Assembly (NCBI GenBank): GCA_052139695.1
Contig: JBKQWF010000170.1
Location: 1 to 64,000, forward strand
Source of the DNA: PLGF01 sp052139695
GTDB lineage: Bacteria; Verrucomicrobiota; Verrucomicrobiia; Limisphaerales; Palsa-1400
DNA: 64,000 bases
Direction of reading: 5' to 3'
How positions within the stretch are numbered: position 1 is the first letter of the stretch; the number at the start of each line of letters is the position of its first letter. The notes under the pieces were generated by a model, which was not told the origin of the DNA, did not search any database, and saw only the letters and a list, made by a program, of their open reading frames with translations. Of the stretch, positions 9,453 to 18,512 are shown one piece after another. The position numbers and the translations under genes were made by a program.

Positions 9453-12125
9453 GTGGCTCGCAAAGACGCAAGGTCTTCTTCTTCGCATGGTTTGAACGAT
9501 GTCATTGGCATCGTGCTCGGGGCAGCCGCGCTCTTGCTCATGGTGGCCTTGCTCACTTATGACAAGGGTGATTCGGCCGTCAACATCGTTCCCATCAACA
9601 ACCCGCCGCACAACATGGGTGGCCCGCTGGGAGCGTGGGTGGCGGCGAAGCTCTTCTGGGTTTTCGGGATTGGCGCTTTCATGATCCCTGTCCTGCTGTT
9701 GATCTTTGGCCTGGGTTATCTTTTCCAATTCCTGTCCTATCTGCAACGGCGCTGGCTCTGGGGCGCGGTCTTGCTCCTTTGCTGCATGGGCCTGGCCAGC
9801 ACGTTTGAAAAGGATTTCCGCCCGCTCGACCACCTGCGGCATTCCCTCAATACCTCCAATGTGGGCGGCATCATCGGCCAATTCCTCGATCAATACGTTC
9901 TCCATTACGTGGGCAAAGTCGGCGCGACCATTGTCCTCAGCGCGGCCTATCTTATCAGCCTTATCTACCTGACAAATTTTCAATTGGGCGAATGGTGCCG
10001 CCAGCTCTGGGCGGAGCGCGTTGACCAGGCCAAAGTGACCGCGAGCGAGAGCGAATTGGAACGGCGCGCCCGCGACTTGGAAAAGCAGGCCCGCAAATTG
10101 CAGGAACAAGTCGAGAAATCCAGCAAATCCGGGGGCACGAAGGTCCTCGAACCAGCCGCTTTGGGCGCCGATATGCGCCCGGTTCCGGAACCGACCGTCC
10201 GCGACCTGAGTGTCCCGCAAGGCAAGCCCGGTGATCGCCAAAGAAAACATCCGCCACCGTCCGAGGCGGCAAAAGAGGCCGCCGCGCATGAGGACGGCAT
10301 GGTCATTCCTGCCAAAGAAGTCGCCGCTGCCACGACGGCTGATGTTTTGGGCCAGGCCCCGTCGGCCAAGACCGAGGCTGCGAACAATGCCGAGGAAACA
10401 ACGTCGCCGGAGAAACCGCCGTCGAGCGAACCCGAGGCCCACGAGCCATTGGCCGCGGCCGCTCCGCCCAAATCCAGACCGGCTCCACGCAAACCCAAAC
10501 CGATTGCCGCCGCCGCGCCGCCGAAAATTGGCAATTACACCCTGCCGTCGTTGGATTTCTTGCAGCTTCCCGACATCACCGCCAAGCCGACGGAATCGAA
10601 AGAGGAATTGATGGCCAACGCGCGCCTGATCCAGCAGACGCTGGCGCAGTTTGACATTGAAGTTTCCCTCGGCGACATCACCAAGGGGCCGACTATCACC
10701 CGCTACGAATTGCATCCCGCGCCCGGGGTCAAGCTCGAGAAGATTGCCAACCTGAACAGCAACATCGCCGCCGCGCTCAAGGCCGAGCGCATCAATGTGC
10801 TGACGCCAGTTCCCGGCAAAAGTTCCGTCGGCATCGAGATACCAAATTTAGTCAAGACCAAAGTCATCATGCGGGACATTTTTGAGTCGGACGAATGGCG
10901 GCACACCAAGGCGCGCATCCCGCTGGCCCTGGGCAAGGACGTTTATGGCCAGGCGGTCGTGGCCGACCTCTCGGAAATGCCGCACCTCCTGATCGCGGGC
11001 AGCACCGGCTCGGGCAAATCCGTATGCATCAACGCGATCATCGCTTCCCTGCTTTACAAGTTTCCGCCCGATCAATTGCGCTTTGTCATGATCGATCCGA
11101 AGGTGGTGGAACTGCAACAATACAATACGCTGCCCCACCTGGTCGTGCCGGTGGTGACGGACCCCAAAAAGGTCATCCTGGCCTTGCGCTGGGTGGTCAA
11201 TGAAATGGAGAAGCGCTACCAGATTTTTGCCAGGGTGGGCGTGCGCAATATCCGCTCCTTTAACGAACGGCCCAAGAACAAGCCCCTTCCCGTTTCCGAA
11301 CCGGAATTGCCCCTCACCGTCCGCAAGGAAAAGGTGGAAGCGGTTTCGGACGGATTTGCCGTGGAATTGGACGAGGAGATCGTCGTGCCGCGCGATGAGG
11401 AAATCGTCATTCCGGATTACCTCAGTTATATCGTGGTGGTGATTGACGAATTGGCCGACTTGATGCTTGTCGCCCCGGCGGACGTGGAAATGGCCATCGC
11501 CCGCATCACGCAGATGGCGCGGGCCGCCGGGATTCATTGCATCGTGGCCACGCAACGGCCCAGCGTCGATGTCATCACCGGCGTGATCAAGGCCAACATC
11601 CCCGCGCGCATCGCCTTTCAGGTGGCGGCCAAGGTGGATTCCCGCACGATTCTTGACGCGATGGGCGCGGACAAACTGCTGGGCAAAGGAGACATGCTTT
11701 ATCTGCCCCCAGGTTCGGCGCAATTAAAACGCGTGCAAGGGGCGCTGATCACGGACGCCGAGCTGCAAAAGGTGGTGGACTTCATCGCGCGCCAAGGCAA
11801 ACCCAGTTACGAACTGGAAATCCACCAGCAATTGCAGAAGGTGGGCACGGGCATGGAGACGGAAAATGGGGCCAGCGGAGAGGACGAGGAACTCATCCAA
11901 CAGTGCATCGAAGTCATCCGCAGCGAGCAAAAGGCCAGCGTCTCTTTGATGCAGCGCCGCTTGCGCCTGGGTTATACCCGCGCCGCCCGCATTATGGACG
12001 AACTCGAATTGCGCGGCATCGTCGGCCCCAGCAAAGGCGCCGAGCCGCGCGATATTCTGATTGACCTCGATGGCGGCGGCGCCGACGGCCGCCCGCCGGC
12101 TGACGACGCGGAACCGGCGCCGTAA
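9453..12125 (+). CDS. ftsK: DNA translocase FtsK
   Basis: 890 aa from a GTG start. The N-terminal part (about 20-185) has four to five membrane segments that anchor the protein at the septum. A Pro/Ala/Lys-rich linker (about 190-350) follows, with a coiled-coil stretch near 195-225. The alpha and beta motor domains (about 380-780) contain Walker A in AGSTGSGKSV (about 513-522) and Walker B in VVVIDELADL. The C-terminal winged-helix gamma domain (about 810-875) reads KOPS-like sites. It pumps chromosome dimers toward dif for XerCD resolution. Between the Walker motifs there is an acidic insert (VELDEEIVVPRDEEIVIPDY), common in FtsK proteins. Confidence 0.97.
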   Translation: MARKDARSSSSHGLNDVIGIVLGAAALLLMVALLTYDKGDSAVNIVPINNPPHNMGGPLGAWVAAKLFWVFGIGAFMIPVLLLIFGLGYLFQFLSYLQRRWLWGAVLLLCCMGLASTFEKDFRPLDHLRHSLNTSNVGGIIGQFLDQYVLHYVGKVGATIVLSAAYLISLIYLTNFQLGEWCRQLWAERVDQAKVTASESELERRARDLEKQARKLQEQVEKSSKSGGTKVLEPAALGADMRPVPEPTVRDLSVPQGKPGDRQRKHPPPSEAAKEAAAHEDGMVIPAKEVAAATTADVLGQAPSAKTEAANNAEETTSPEKPPSSEPEAHEPLAAAAPPKSRPAPRKPKPIAAAAPPKIGNYTLPSLDFLQLPDITAKPTESKEELMANARLIQQTLAQFDIEVSLGDITKGPTITRYELHPAPGVKLEKIANLNSNIAAALKAERINVLTPVPGKSSVGIEIPNLVKTKVIMRDIFESDEWRHTKARIPLALGKDVYGQAVVADLSEMPHLLIAGSTGSGKSVCINAIIASLLYKFPPDQLRFVMIDPKVVELQQYNTLPHLVVPVVTDPKKVILALRWVVNEMEKRYQIFARVGVRNIRSFNERPKNKPLPVSEPELPLTVRKEKVEAVSDGFAVELDEEIVVPRDEEIVIPDYLSYIVVVIDELADLMLVAPADVEMAIARITQMARAAGIHCIVATQRPSVDVITGVIKANIPARIAFQVAAKVDSRTILDAMGADKLLGKGDMLYLPPGSAQLKRVQGALITDAELQKVVDFIARQGKPSYELEIHQQLQKVGTGMETENGASGEDEELIQQCIEVIRSEQKASVSLMQRRLRLGYTRAARIMDELELRGIVGPSKGAEPRDILIDLDGGGADGRPPADDAEPAP

Positions 12126-12617
12126 GCGCCAATCCCACGGCATTCTGAATTACACCACCAAGCCGTATCTATGCGGAATGGATTCTGAGCGCGGGCGTCC
12201 CGCCCGCCGAAGTCATCAGCGCCGCGAGAGTTTTCAAGTTTTCAGTAAGATGTGAGTGGGTTTGGCTCCTCCGTCGGCCGGCGGGACCCCCGGCTGGAAT
12301 TTAGTGTGGCTCGGAGTCTTCATACCTTCAACATTTGGCGGGCTTGGGCCGAGGCGATCTGAATAGTCTCTCAATCACTAAACGTGGCCAATGCATTTGT
12401 TAAATGGATAAACTGGTTTTCATAAAGAAGTTCCAAAGTTAGGAACTGCCCCTTCTCCCTCACAATCCCTGCCGCCGCAAAGCTCTCATCGGCAAAATCT
12501 TAGGCACTATCTAAGCAGCATTCAGGCGCCTGCATGCACGCGAACGGAGGAAAAGCGCGGGAATTCCAGAAAAAAAGTGCGGAGCTTCACACGAAAGCGT
12601 AATATGCTGCCAAACTG
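12126..12617. other. Gene-poor region between ftsK and the DUF4365 module
   Basis: 492 nt without a supportable gene. It contains a perfect hairpin at 12191-12207 (GCGGGCG/CGCCCGC, loop TCC) that could end ftsK transcription, though no T-run follows. The stretch 12360-12617 looks more AT-rich than its surroundings by eye, consistent with a boundary or promoter region of the following module. No transposase or attachment site was recognised. Confidence 0.5.
12191..12207. repeat. Hairpin with TCC triloop after ftsK
   Basis: Arms GCGGGCG and CGCCCGC around TCC (the complement of GGA). Same design as the AGA/GGA triloop hairpins at 8954-9059 and 63607-63696. Confidence 0.6.
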
Positions 12618-13133
12618 ATGCTCACGATCCCGCATTGCAAAGAGAGCCTTAGCCGCGCATACGTCACCGCCGTGGTCGGACGCTCGCGCAATAACCTACT
12701 GTGGGGACGCGAATACGATTATGGCGTGGACGGCTCCGTTCGGATTCTCAAACAGCGAGGAACTCGAATCCGTGAGATAGGGTTGGGCTTTGATTTTCAG
12801 AGCAAGACCACGACGGACTGGGAAATTGGCGGCGCCGAGGTTGTTTATGATCTCGAAGCAGATGCCTATAACGATTTGGTGGAACGCGCTGGGTCTGGCG
12901 CTTTTCCTTTTCTTTTGGTGTTGCTGTGTCTTCCAAAAGACGAGGCAGGTTGGCTCGATGTTTCGCTGGACCAACTGATCCTTCAGAAGTGTGCTTTTTG
13001 GTTGAAACTGAATGGGGCGCTGACAAATAACGCCGCGACGCGACGAATTCGTATTCCAGTGGCGAACGTATTCACTCCCGCTGCCGTCAGCGGAATCCTT
13101 CACGACATCGAAACTGGAGTGATGCTACCATGA
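12618..13133 (+). CDS. DUF4365-type nuclease-like protein
   Basis: 171 aa. The N-terminal half fits the DUF4365 family: an AYVTAVVG helix, then REYDYGVD (D34, D38) and GLGFDFQSK (D59, Q61, K63). The D...QxK spacing is the PD-(D/E)XK nuclease pattern with Gln in place of the second acidic residue, as is common in this family. DUF4365 proteins occur in restriction- and defence-like neighbourhoods, but their biochemical role is not settled. The stop overlaps the next start (ATGA, 13130-13133), so the two products are probably translationally coupled partners. The pair is isolated from housekeeping genes by untranslated DNA on both sides, which suggests an acquired module. Confidence 0.7.
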   Translation: MLTIPHCKESLSRAYVTAVVGRSRNNLLWGREYDYGVDGSVRILKQRGTRIREIGLGFDFQSKTTTDWEIGGAEVVYDLEADAYNDLVERAGSGAFPFLLVLLCLPKDEAGWLDVSLDQLILQKCAFWLKLNGALTNNAATRRIRIPVANVFTPAAVSGILHDIETGVMLP

Positions 13134-14266
13134 GCTTCCTTCCAGCAACTGCCGCTGTGTTGACGAATCTACGGAAATACCTGCTCTCGCATGGTTGGGT
13201 TAAGGTTGTCCATCCAAACACACGAATTGAGCTTCTCCAAAGCAAAACGGATGGGTCAGGAGATTACGCTTCTCTTTCCATTCCGACATCGCCTGAACTG
13301 CGTGACGCTGCGAGCCTCATCAATGAGGCAGTTCGACTGGTGGCGGACTACGAGAGCATGCCGCTGCAGCAGATAGTTGATCGTGTGTTGCGTTGGGATC
13401 GGGACATCTTGCGGATGCGGTTTTTCAAAGTGGTAGGCAGTGAAGATTCGTTGCCACTCGAAATCGCTGCTGAATCGATCTCCAATCTAAAGGAGTTCAT
13501 TGGCTATGCCGCCTACACCCATAGCAATCCGCAACCATTTTTTGATAAGGCTGGAGCGATAAGTGCTGAGTTCGCACAGCACTGTTTGTTTGGCCACACG
13601 TTTCAAGGCAGCTTCGGTTTAACCATCGAGTGCCCGCTCGCAGTTGTGCCTGAGCTTCCAATGGAAGGAAATGAACCTGTCGTCCCAATAGAGCGACAGG
13701 TATTCGAGCGAGTCGCCAACGGTCTGGTAATCCTGCGGGAGTCCGTTGCGAAGGAATCCATTGACCCACTTCTTGCCGGCTATCTCACTGGCTTCAGCGC
13801 GAATATGTGCAGGAAGCTGGCAGAGATTTACCAGAAAGCGGATGGACGGCGAATCGAATATGATATTGCCTGGAGCCCGCAACTTCCTACTGCATGTGAG
13901 CCCGCTTGGAAACCTTTTGTATTTGAAGGTCGTGCTTATGATTTCGCGAGGATTGCTGCCGGCGAACTGGAAAAGGCTGAAAAATTTCCCGAATCGGTAA
14001 TTGAAGGTCGCATCGTCGTTCTAAAGTCGGAGATGCCTCCTGGTCTGGACGAACAAGCGGAATTCGAGCATATCATCACGATGTTCTGGGAGCGCGAAAA
14101 AGGTCAGCTCACCAAGATTCGAGTGCCGCTTACCCCAGCACAGTACATGCAGGCTTGCGATGCCCACAAGGAGGGCAAAGCAATCCGGATTTTTGGTGTT
14201 CCGGAAAAAGCTGGAAAGTTCTGGACGCTGACAAAGGTGCATGATTTCACGGTTTTGAATAAATAG
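13130..14266 (+). CDS. Protein of unknown function coupled to DUF4365 protein
   Basis: 378 aa, no family recognised. No signal peptide or membrane segment is seen; it looks like a soluble mixed alpha/beta protein. Residues 1-190 contain several helices rich in Leu/Arg (for example LRDAASLINEAVRLVADYE and WDRDILRMRFFKV). The C-terminal third (about 255-378) contains FVFEGRAYDFARIAAGE and an IRVPLTPAQYMQACDAH stretch, which may be a small beta domain. It starts within the stop of the DUF4365 gene. Tight coupling suggests a toxin-immunity or nuclease-regulator pair, but no experimental or motif evidence supports a specific role. Confidence 0.7.
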   Translation: MSFLPATAAVLTNLRKYLLSHGWVKVVHPNTRIELLQSKTDGSGDYASLSIPTSPELRDAASLINEAVRLVADYESMPLQQIVDRVLRWDRDILRMRFFKVVGSEDSLPLEIAAESISNLKEFIGYAAYTHSNPQPFFDKAGAISAEFAQHCLFGHTFQGSFGLTIECPLAVVPELPMEGNEPVVPIERQVFERVANGLVILRESVAKESIDPLLAGYLTGFSANMCRKLAEIYQKADGRRIEYDIAWSPQLPTACEPAWKPFVFEGRAYDFARIAAGELEKAEKFPESVIEGRIVVLKSEMPPGLDEQAEFEHIITMFWEREKGQLTKIRVPLTPAQYMQACDAHKEGKAIRIFGVPEKAGKFWTLTKVHDFTVLNK

Positions 14267-14478
14267 GGTGATGGCACGAAGCGCAAACGCTGTCCGGCAT
14301 AAACTGTGTTTGCCGCTACGAAACAAGCCGTCTCGATACGTTGTGTGCCAGCCCCGAAATCACCCGCTCGAATTCTCTGCAACGCATCGAAAGCCGCGAC
14401 AAAACTCACGCCAAAACCACGCCAATAACGAGAAAGCTTCATAATCCGGCGCGCGATGATGCCTGACGGGCGCAGTTT

Positions 14479-16812
14479 TCACAGTGGAGGGGGCATTGTT
14501 CCGTTGGCGTTGGCGGAGGTGCGCGCGCGCATCCAGAGCCAGTCCTGCATATCCCGTTTATTGGCCACGGGCGCCTGCTTGATTTTCTTGGCCGGACTCA
14601 TCCAATGGTGGGATTCGGAATGGCCGTCGGCAAAGGCAAATCCGCAACCGCCGTTATGATAGATTCCCGGCGCATCGATCCAGACCGCTTCCTCCATGCC
14701 AAAGGCAAAGGCGGCGTCGTTCAGGCCTTTGGGGTCCTCGTCGAGCAGCACCCAGAGATTTGCCGGGCCCGGGGCGCGGATGGCGGAGGACTTGCCATAA
14801 GTGATCCATGGCGAATCGCGCAAGTGGTTGTCCTCATTGTTCAACCAGGGGCCGTTGACCGGCAGGGTTGGCGCGCCGCTGTGGGCGTGCGCGGCGTGGT
14901 TCCTTTCCGCCGCGTCGTATCCGGGGCAAATCGTCCCGACGGCCTGGCTCATCGAGAAGGTGCGGGCCGCCGGGACATAGGTTCCCAGCAACGCCGGGTC
15001 GGACCCTTGATAGAGGCCCTGCCGCATATCCGCGGGGCAGCGGAATAGTTTCACATTGCCGCCCACGTAGTGGATAAGGAGGCTGCGTTTCGGGTCGGCG
15101 AGCAAATCCGAATCAAACTCCGCCGGCTGGCCGATGCCGGCCTCGCCCGAACACCAGTTGTGACCCGGGATCGTGTTCCCGTCGTCGGGGTCGGGCGGGA
15201 AAAAGTCCGCGTTGTCAGCCGTATAACTGGTAAGAGCGATGATCATTTGACGGCCGTTGTTCAGGCAATACGTTCCCTCCGCCTGGCCCTTGCCGCGCGA
15301 CAAGGCGGGGAGCAGCAGGGACGCGAGAATGCTGATAATCGCAATCGACACCAGCAATTCAATCAGCGTAAAGCCGGCGGCGGCAGTTTGCTTCGCCGGC
15401 GCAACCGCGGGCGCTGGCGTCCGCACAAAACAGGCCCGCACAGCCGCGCTGATGATCCCTGCCAGCAACCCGACGAGCATCGCCGCCAATACCGCGGTCC
15501 CCCAAAGTACCGGGTAAACCCAGGGGTACATCGGCTTCACCTCCGGCCGCGCCGGAGCGATCACTTCGACCGAGGGGCGGCTTGTATCCCGTTGCGCCAT
15601 CCAGATTGTGGCGACACTGTTGGCCAGGTCGGCCGCCCCGCGGCGGTCCATGTCGTACGCTCCAATCGTGATCATGGTTTGATTGGTCATCTCCGCCTGG
15701 ATCAGGCCTCGCATAAAACCCGCCATGCGCGTCCGCGGCACCGGCGGCCCGCCCAAAAGATAATGGCCCAGCCGCCGAGCGACTCCCGGATTCTGAAACG
15801 CCGCCTCACGCATGACATCCTCGGAATGGACAGAACTGACTTCTTCATGAATCACCTTCGGATCGTTCGACCCAAGTTGGAGCAAGGTCTGGCTGAAATA
15901 GACATGCGGGACGAATATTTCGATGGCCACGGCTGCGGCAATGAACCCCGCCACGGATGCGCCCGCCCAGGCCCACCAAAGCGTCCGCCGCGGCGCTCGA
16001 TCCGACCGCAGCGCCAGCATCGCCCGGTCCGCCTTGCTCAACTCGATCGCCACCGATTTGGTATCGCGCCGCAGTTCCCGCACGAGCATCGCGCCGCACG
16101 GAACGAAAGCGAACCCGCAAACAACAAACAGAATTCGCACCGCCGGGTCGAAGTGCCCGAAATTCCACCCGGCGCCTTCGGCGGCGTTCTTGCAGTCAAT
16201 GCCATGCAGTTGCAGCAGTTTCATGGTCTCGGCATCCGCCGCGGCCAGGAAGCGAATGCGCGGGCGGCCTGGGAGCATGATGCGCAGACGTTTCGACCCA
16301 TTGGGCTGTTGCAGGAGCTCGAATTTCGCGCCGGTGGTTTCATTGACAATGCGCGCCACCGTCGCCGGGGGGATGGACTGCTCGGTCCAGTAGGACTTGA
16401 ACGCCAGTTGGTAGAAGCTGGCGGCCAGGCATATCGCGGGCAGCGCCATCCCCAAAAGACACCATTCGGCGAGGCGCTTGCGCTGCGCGTCATCACTGGA
16501 CTCGGTATCCGCGTAACTGACGGGCAGACGCCGCCACCATTTGACCAGCCAGCCCAGCGGAAGGATGATGACGATCAGATAATCCAGGCAGGCCCATAGG
16601 CCCAACGCGTCTCGTGCGCCAGCAAATGGACCGGCCAAAGCAGCCGGGATCGCCGCGAAGAGACCAAAGCCAACTGTCAACCAAATCCAAAAGCGCGTGG
16701 CGCGGCGGCACTCGCGCGCCGACCAGCGGACGGAGCGCCCCATAATCCAACCGAAGACACCTCCCAGGATAGCAAGGAAACCGACCAGCCAAAGAATCAC
16801 TTTCGGCGTCAT
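14479..16812 (-). CDS. Polytopic Wzz-like membrane protein fused to a complete prepilin
   Basis: 777 aa in one uninterrupted frame. Residues 1-450 have about seven membrane helices. The loop between the sixth and seventh (about 310-420) resembles Wzz/chain-length regulators: an ADLANS-type motif after YDMDRRG, and a Pro-rich run (APARPEVKPMYP) just before the last helix. A second prepilin-type signal follows inside the protein: G480/F481 with the conserved Glu at 485 (GFTLIELLVS), then CLNNGRQM and a C-terminal H-X9-DG motif (HNGGCGFAFADG). Positive residues RACFVR before the site put it on the cytoplasmic face, where prepilin peptidase acts, so cleavage could release a pseudopilin. Fusion, not assembly error, is suggested by the continuous frame; function unknown. 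Confidence 0.8.
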   Translation of the reverse strand: MTPKVILWLVGFLAILGGVFGWIMGRSVRWSARECRRATRFWIWLTVGFGLFAAIPAALAGPFAGARDALGLWACLDYLIVIILPLGWLVKWWRRLPVSYADTESSDDAQRKRLAEWCLLGMALPAICLAASFYQLAFKSYWTEQSIPPATVARIVNETTGAKFELLQQPNGSKRLRIMLPGRPRIRFLAAADAETMKLLQLHGIDCKNAAEGAGWNFGHFDPAVRILFVVCGFAFVPCGAMLVRELRRDTKSVAIELSKADRAMLALRSDRAPRRTLWWAWAGASVAGFIAAAVAIEIFVPHVYFSQTLLQLGSNDPKVIHEEVSSVHSEDVMREAAFQNPGVARRLGHYLLGGPPVPRTRMAGFMRGLIQAEMTNQTMITIGAYDMDRRGAADLANSVATIWMAQRDTSRPSVEVIAPARPEVKPMYPWVYPVLWGTAVLAAMLVGLLAGIISAAVRACFVRTPAPAVAPAKQTAAAGFTLIELLVSIAIISILASLLLPALSRGKGQAEGTYCLNNGRQMIIALTSYTADNADFFPPDPDDGNTIPGHNWCSGEAGIGQPAEFDSDLLADPKRSLLIHYVGGNVKLFRCPADMRQGLYQGSDPALLGTYVPAARTFSMSQAVGTICPGYDAAERNHAAHAHSGAPTLPVNGPWLNNEDNHLRDSPWITYGKSSAIRAPGPANLWVLLDEDPKGLNDAAFAFGMEEAVWIDAPGIYHNGGCGFAFADGHSESHHWMSPAKKIKQAPVANKRDMQDWLWMRARTSANANGTMPPPL

Positions 16813-16837
16813 AGGCTCGCCGTCAGATACAGTGGCA

Positions 16838-17719
16838 TTAAGCTTTTTTGACCTTCCAGGCCATGTCGAGCATTTCCCGGTCGTAAGGTTCAGGAATCAC
16901 TCCTTCGGCGGCGTAGAGATAGAGGGCGCAACGATAGACGTTGCCCGCCACACCGGAAATGTAAGTCATCACCAGCAGACCGAGCAGCCAGATCGCGGCC
17001 GCAATGGCAATGAGCCACACGCTTTTGAAAAGGTAAGCCAGAGCTCCCGCCAACAAAAACGGCGGCAGCGAGCACAGAAAAATCGCCAATTCGGCGGCAG
17101 AAAACCCGACGTATCCAACCAAACTTTCGCCCCAAGCTTTCTTCAACGTCATGGCGGATTGCTGGAGGATCTTTAAGGGATTGCGCATCGGTTGCTCCTG
17201 AATGATCACGGGAATGGCAAAGACAGCCGCGATGCTCCAAGCCAGACCGATAAATCCGGTGAAGATTCGTGCCGCGAACGGCAGACGCGCCTCCAGACTG
17301 CGAATGAGCCATCCCACTAAACCGGCGAAAAGCGACCAGACAACAATCGAAGGCAATCGGCCGTAGGCCGAGGCCAGGCCGCGCCGGAAGGAAACGCCCT
17401 TGCCATTGAGGGCCGCGATGATTTCGCTGTAAAAGGCGACGTTGAAAAAGGTGGCCAGAAGCATGGAGAGAAGATAGACCAACGGCACACAAAGCGCATA
17501 CGCCGCTCCGACAGCGGGAGTGGGAGCGAGATATTTATTGAGCGCAAGCCAATGGTGAGCGGCAACGGCGGGAATCACCATCGCCGAGAGAAAGAAGAGC
17601 GCGATGAATACTGTCAAAAATGTGATTAAAATCGGAAACCACAGCAGCTTGCGGTATTTGAACGTGACGCTGATAGACGCCTTGAAAAGGCGCCAACTGT
17701 TCTCGAATTTTGCCATCAT
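16838..17719 (-). CDS. Integral membrane protein, DUF6159-like
   Basis: 293 aa with about six hydrophobic segments (near 25-60, 85-115, 135-165, 170-190, 220-245, 245-275). The opening SWRLFKASISVTFKYRKLLWFPI and the later PMRNPLKILQQSAMTLKKAWGE are typical of DUF6159-type membrane proteins; function unknown. It overlaps the stop of the upstream GntR gene by 4 nt (17716-17719), so it is the regulated partner of that repressor. YtrA-type GntR proteins usually control small membrane or ABC genes encoded directly downstream, which fits here. The C-terminal tail (YDREMLDMAWKVKKA) is cytoplasmic-like. Confidence 0.72.
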   Translation of the reverse strand: MMAKFENSWRLFKASISVTFKYRKLLWFPILITFLTVFIALFFLSAMVIPAVAAHHWLALNKYLAPTPAVGAAYALCVPLVYLLSMLLATFFNVAFYSEIIAALNGKGVSFRRGLASAYGRLPSIVVWSLFAGLVGWLIRSLEARLPFAARIFTGFIGLAWSIAAVFAIPVIIQEQPMRNPLKILQQSAMTLKKAWGESLVGYVGFSAAELAIFLCSLPPFLLAGALAYLFKSVWLIAIAAAIWLLGLLVMTYISGVAGNVYRCALYLYAAEGVIPEPYDREMLDMAWKVKKA

Positions 17720-18117
17720 AAGGTTGAGGAGTTGATTTCTTTGATGAAACTTAACAATTCACGTTCAGTCAAGCCAACGCTGGCGGCGTCGGCCAACAGC
17801 CGCTGATAGAGGTTTTTGAACTGGGCTCTTTTCTCCCGGACGTTCGGAGTGAGATCGGCGGGCTGGGCCTGGATGAACGATCCCCGGCCGCGTTCATTGG
17901 CGATCATTCCCGTCAATTCCAATTCGCGATACGCCTTGGCCACGGTGTTTGGGTTGACGTTCAAACGCTCGCTTAAGGCGCGAATGGTGGGCAATTGGTC
18001 GCCTGGCTGGAAGGCGCCGGCCGCCACCGCCGCGCAGGCCTGATTGATAATCTGCCGATACACGGGAATGCCCGAATTATACTCGACTTGCCACTGATCC
18101 AACACGGTCCCTGCCAT
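17716..18117 (-). CDS. GntR family transcriptional regulator, YtrA type
   Basis: 133 aa. A GntR winged helix-turn-helix (about 12-80) with IYRQIINQ, QLPTIRALSERLNVNPNTVAKAYREL (read in two parts: QLPTIRALSERLNVN then PNTVAKAYREL) and NERGRGSFI. The C-terminal part is only about 45 residues, the short helical tail of the YtrA subfamily rather than a FadR/HutC effector domain. It probably represses its own promoter (18151-18179) and the membrane-protein gene whose start it overlaps. An effector is not evident. Confidence 0.93.
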   Translation of the reverse strand: MAGTVLDQWQVEYNSGIPVYRQIINQACAAVAAGAFQPGDQLPTIRALSERLNVNPNTVAKAYRELELTGMIANERGRGSFIQAQPADLTPNVREKRAQFKNLYQRLLADAASVGLTERELLSFIKEINSSTL

Positions 18118-18143
18118 AGAATCTGTGTCCTATTTAACTCTTA

Positions 18144-18151
18144 TACTAGTA
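18144..18151. promoter_or_regulatory. Candidate GntR operator (palindrome TACTAGTA)
   Basis: Perfect 8-bp palindrome TACTAGTA that abuts the -10 hexamer of the promoter at 18151-18179. A second TACTA half-site (plus-strand TAGTA, 18155-18159) lies just upstream in the transcript direction. YtrA-type repressors bind short AT-rich palindromes at their own promoters, so a role as an autoregulatory operator is inferred. Confidence 0.45.
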
Positions 18152-18179
18152 GAATAGTACAATACCGCCGGTTCGTCAA
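18151..18179 (-). promoter_or_regulatory. Sigma-70-type promoter of the GntR-membrane protein operon
   Basis: On the minus strand a -35 TTGACG (18179-18174) is separated by exactly 17 nt from a -10 TATTCT (18156-18151). The GntR start codon is at 18117, about 33 nt beyond the -10 box. This is the cleanest promoter seen in the window. Confidence 0.6.
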
Positions 18180-18512
18180 GGGGTTTTTTAACAAAAATGG
18201 CGAATCCATAAATCAAGGTCAGTGGGCACTCTTGAAAACCCCGAAACAACTCAGCCCCTCGGGCATTTTTTACGTTCCAAAAACGAATCTGCGATTGTAT
18301 GTTTTTCCAAGGCTGGGGAATCGCGCTTTGCGGCCCGTGCCTGCTGGTCCAACTGGTTTTGGTGATGGATCAACGTCGTTTGAAGGCGCTGGAACACAAT
18401 TTGCGTCAAGTATTGTGTTGCGCTCTCAAAAGTCGCTTTTATCTCGTAAAAACGAGCGAAATTTGCCTTTGCTTCAATGCGTTTTAATCGTGTTCAATGT
18501 GCAAACGGAATA
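18180..18512. other. Intergenic region between GntR promoter and secreted propeller protein
   Basis: About 330 nt. A weak hairpin CCCGA/TCGGG with a long loop is followed by a T-run (about 18240-18276). A 62-codon frame (18299-18487) has a hydrophobic N-terminal part but no ribosome site or recognisable family, so it is not called. No promoter for the following gene was identified with confidence. Confidence 0.4.

Noticed and set aside
9444..10715. 423-codon frame antisense to ftsK
   Set aside because: It lies fully opposite a well-supported gene, has Arg/Gly/Phe-rich composition typical of shadow frames in GC-rich DNA, and shows no domain.
15070..16599. 509-codon plus-strand frame opposite the Wzz-prepilin fusion
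   Set aside because: Very Arg/Pro/His-rich and antisense to a frame with clear membrane helices; not a protein gene.
18299..18487. 62-codon frame with hydrophobic start
   Set aside because: No ribosome site or family; overlaps the leader of the next gene; kept only as an intergenic remark.
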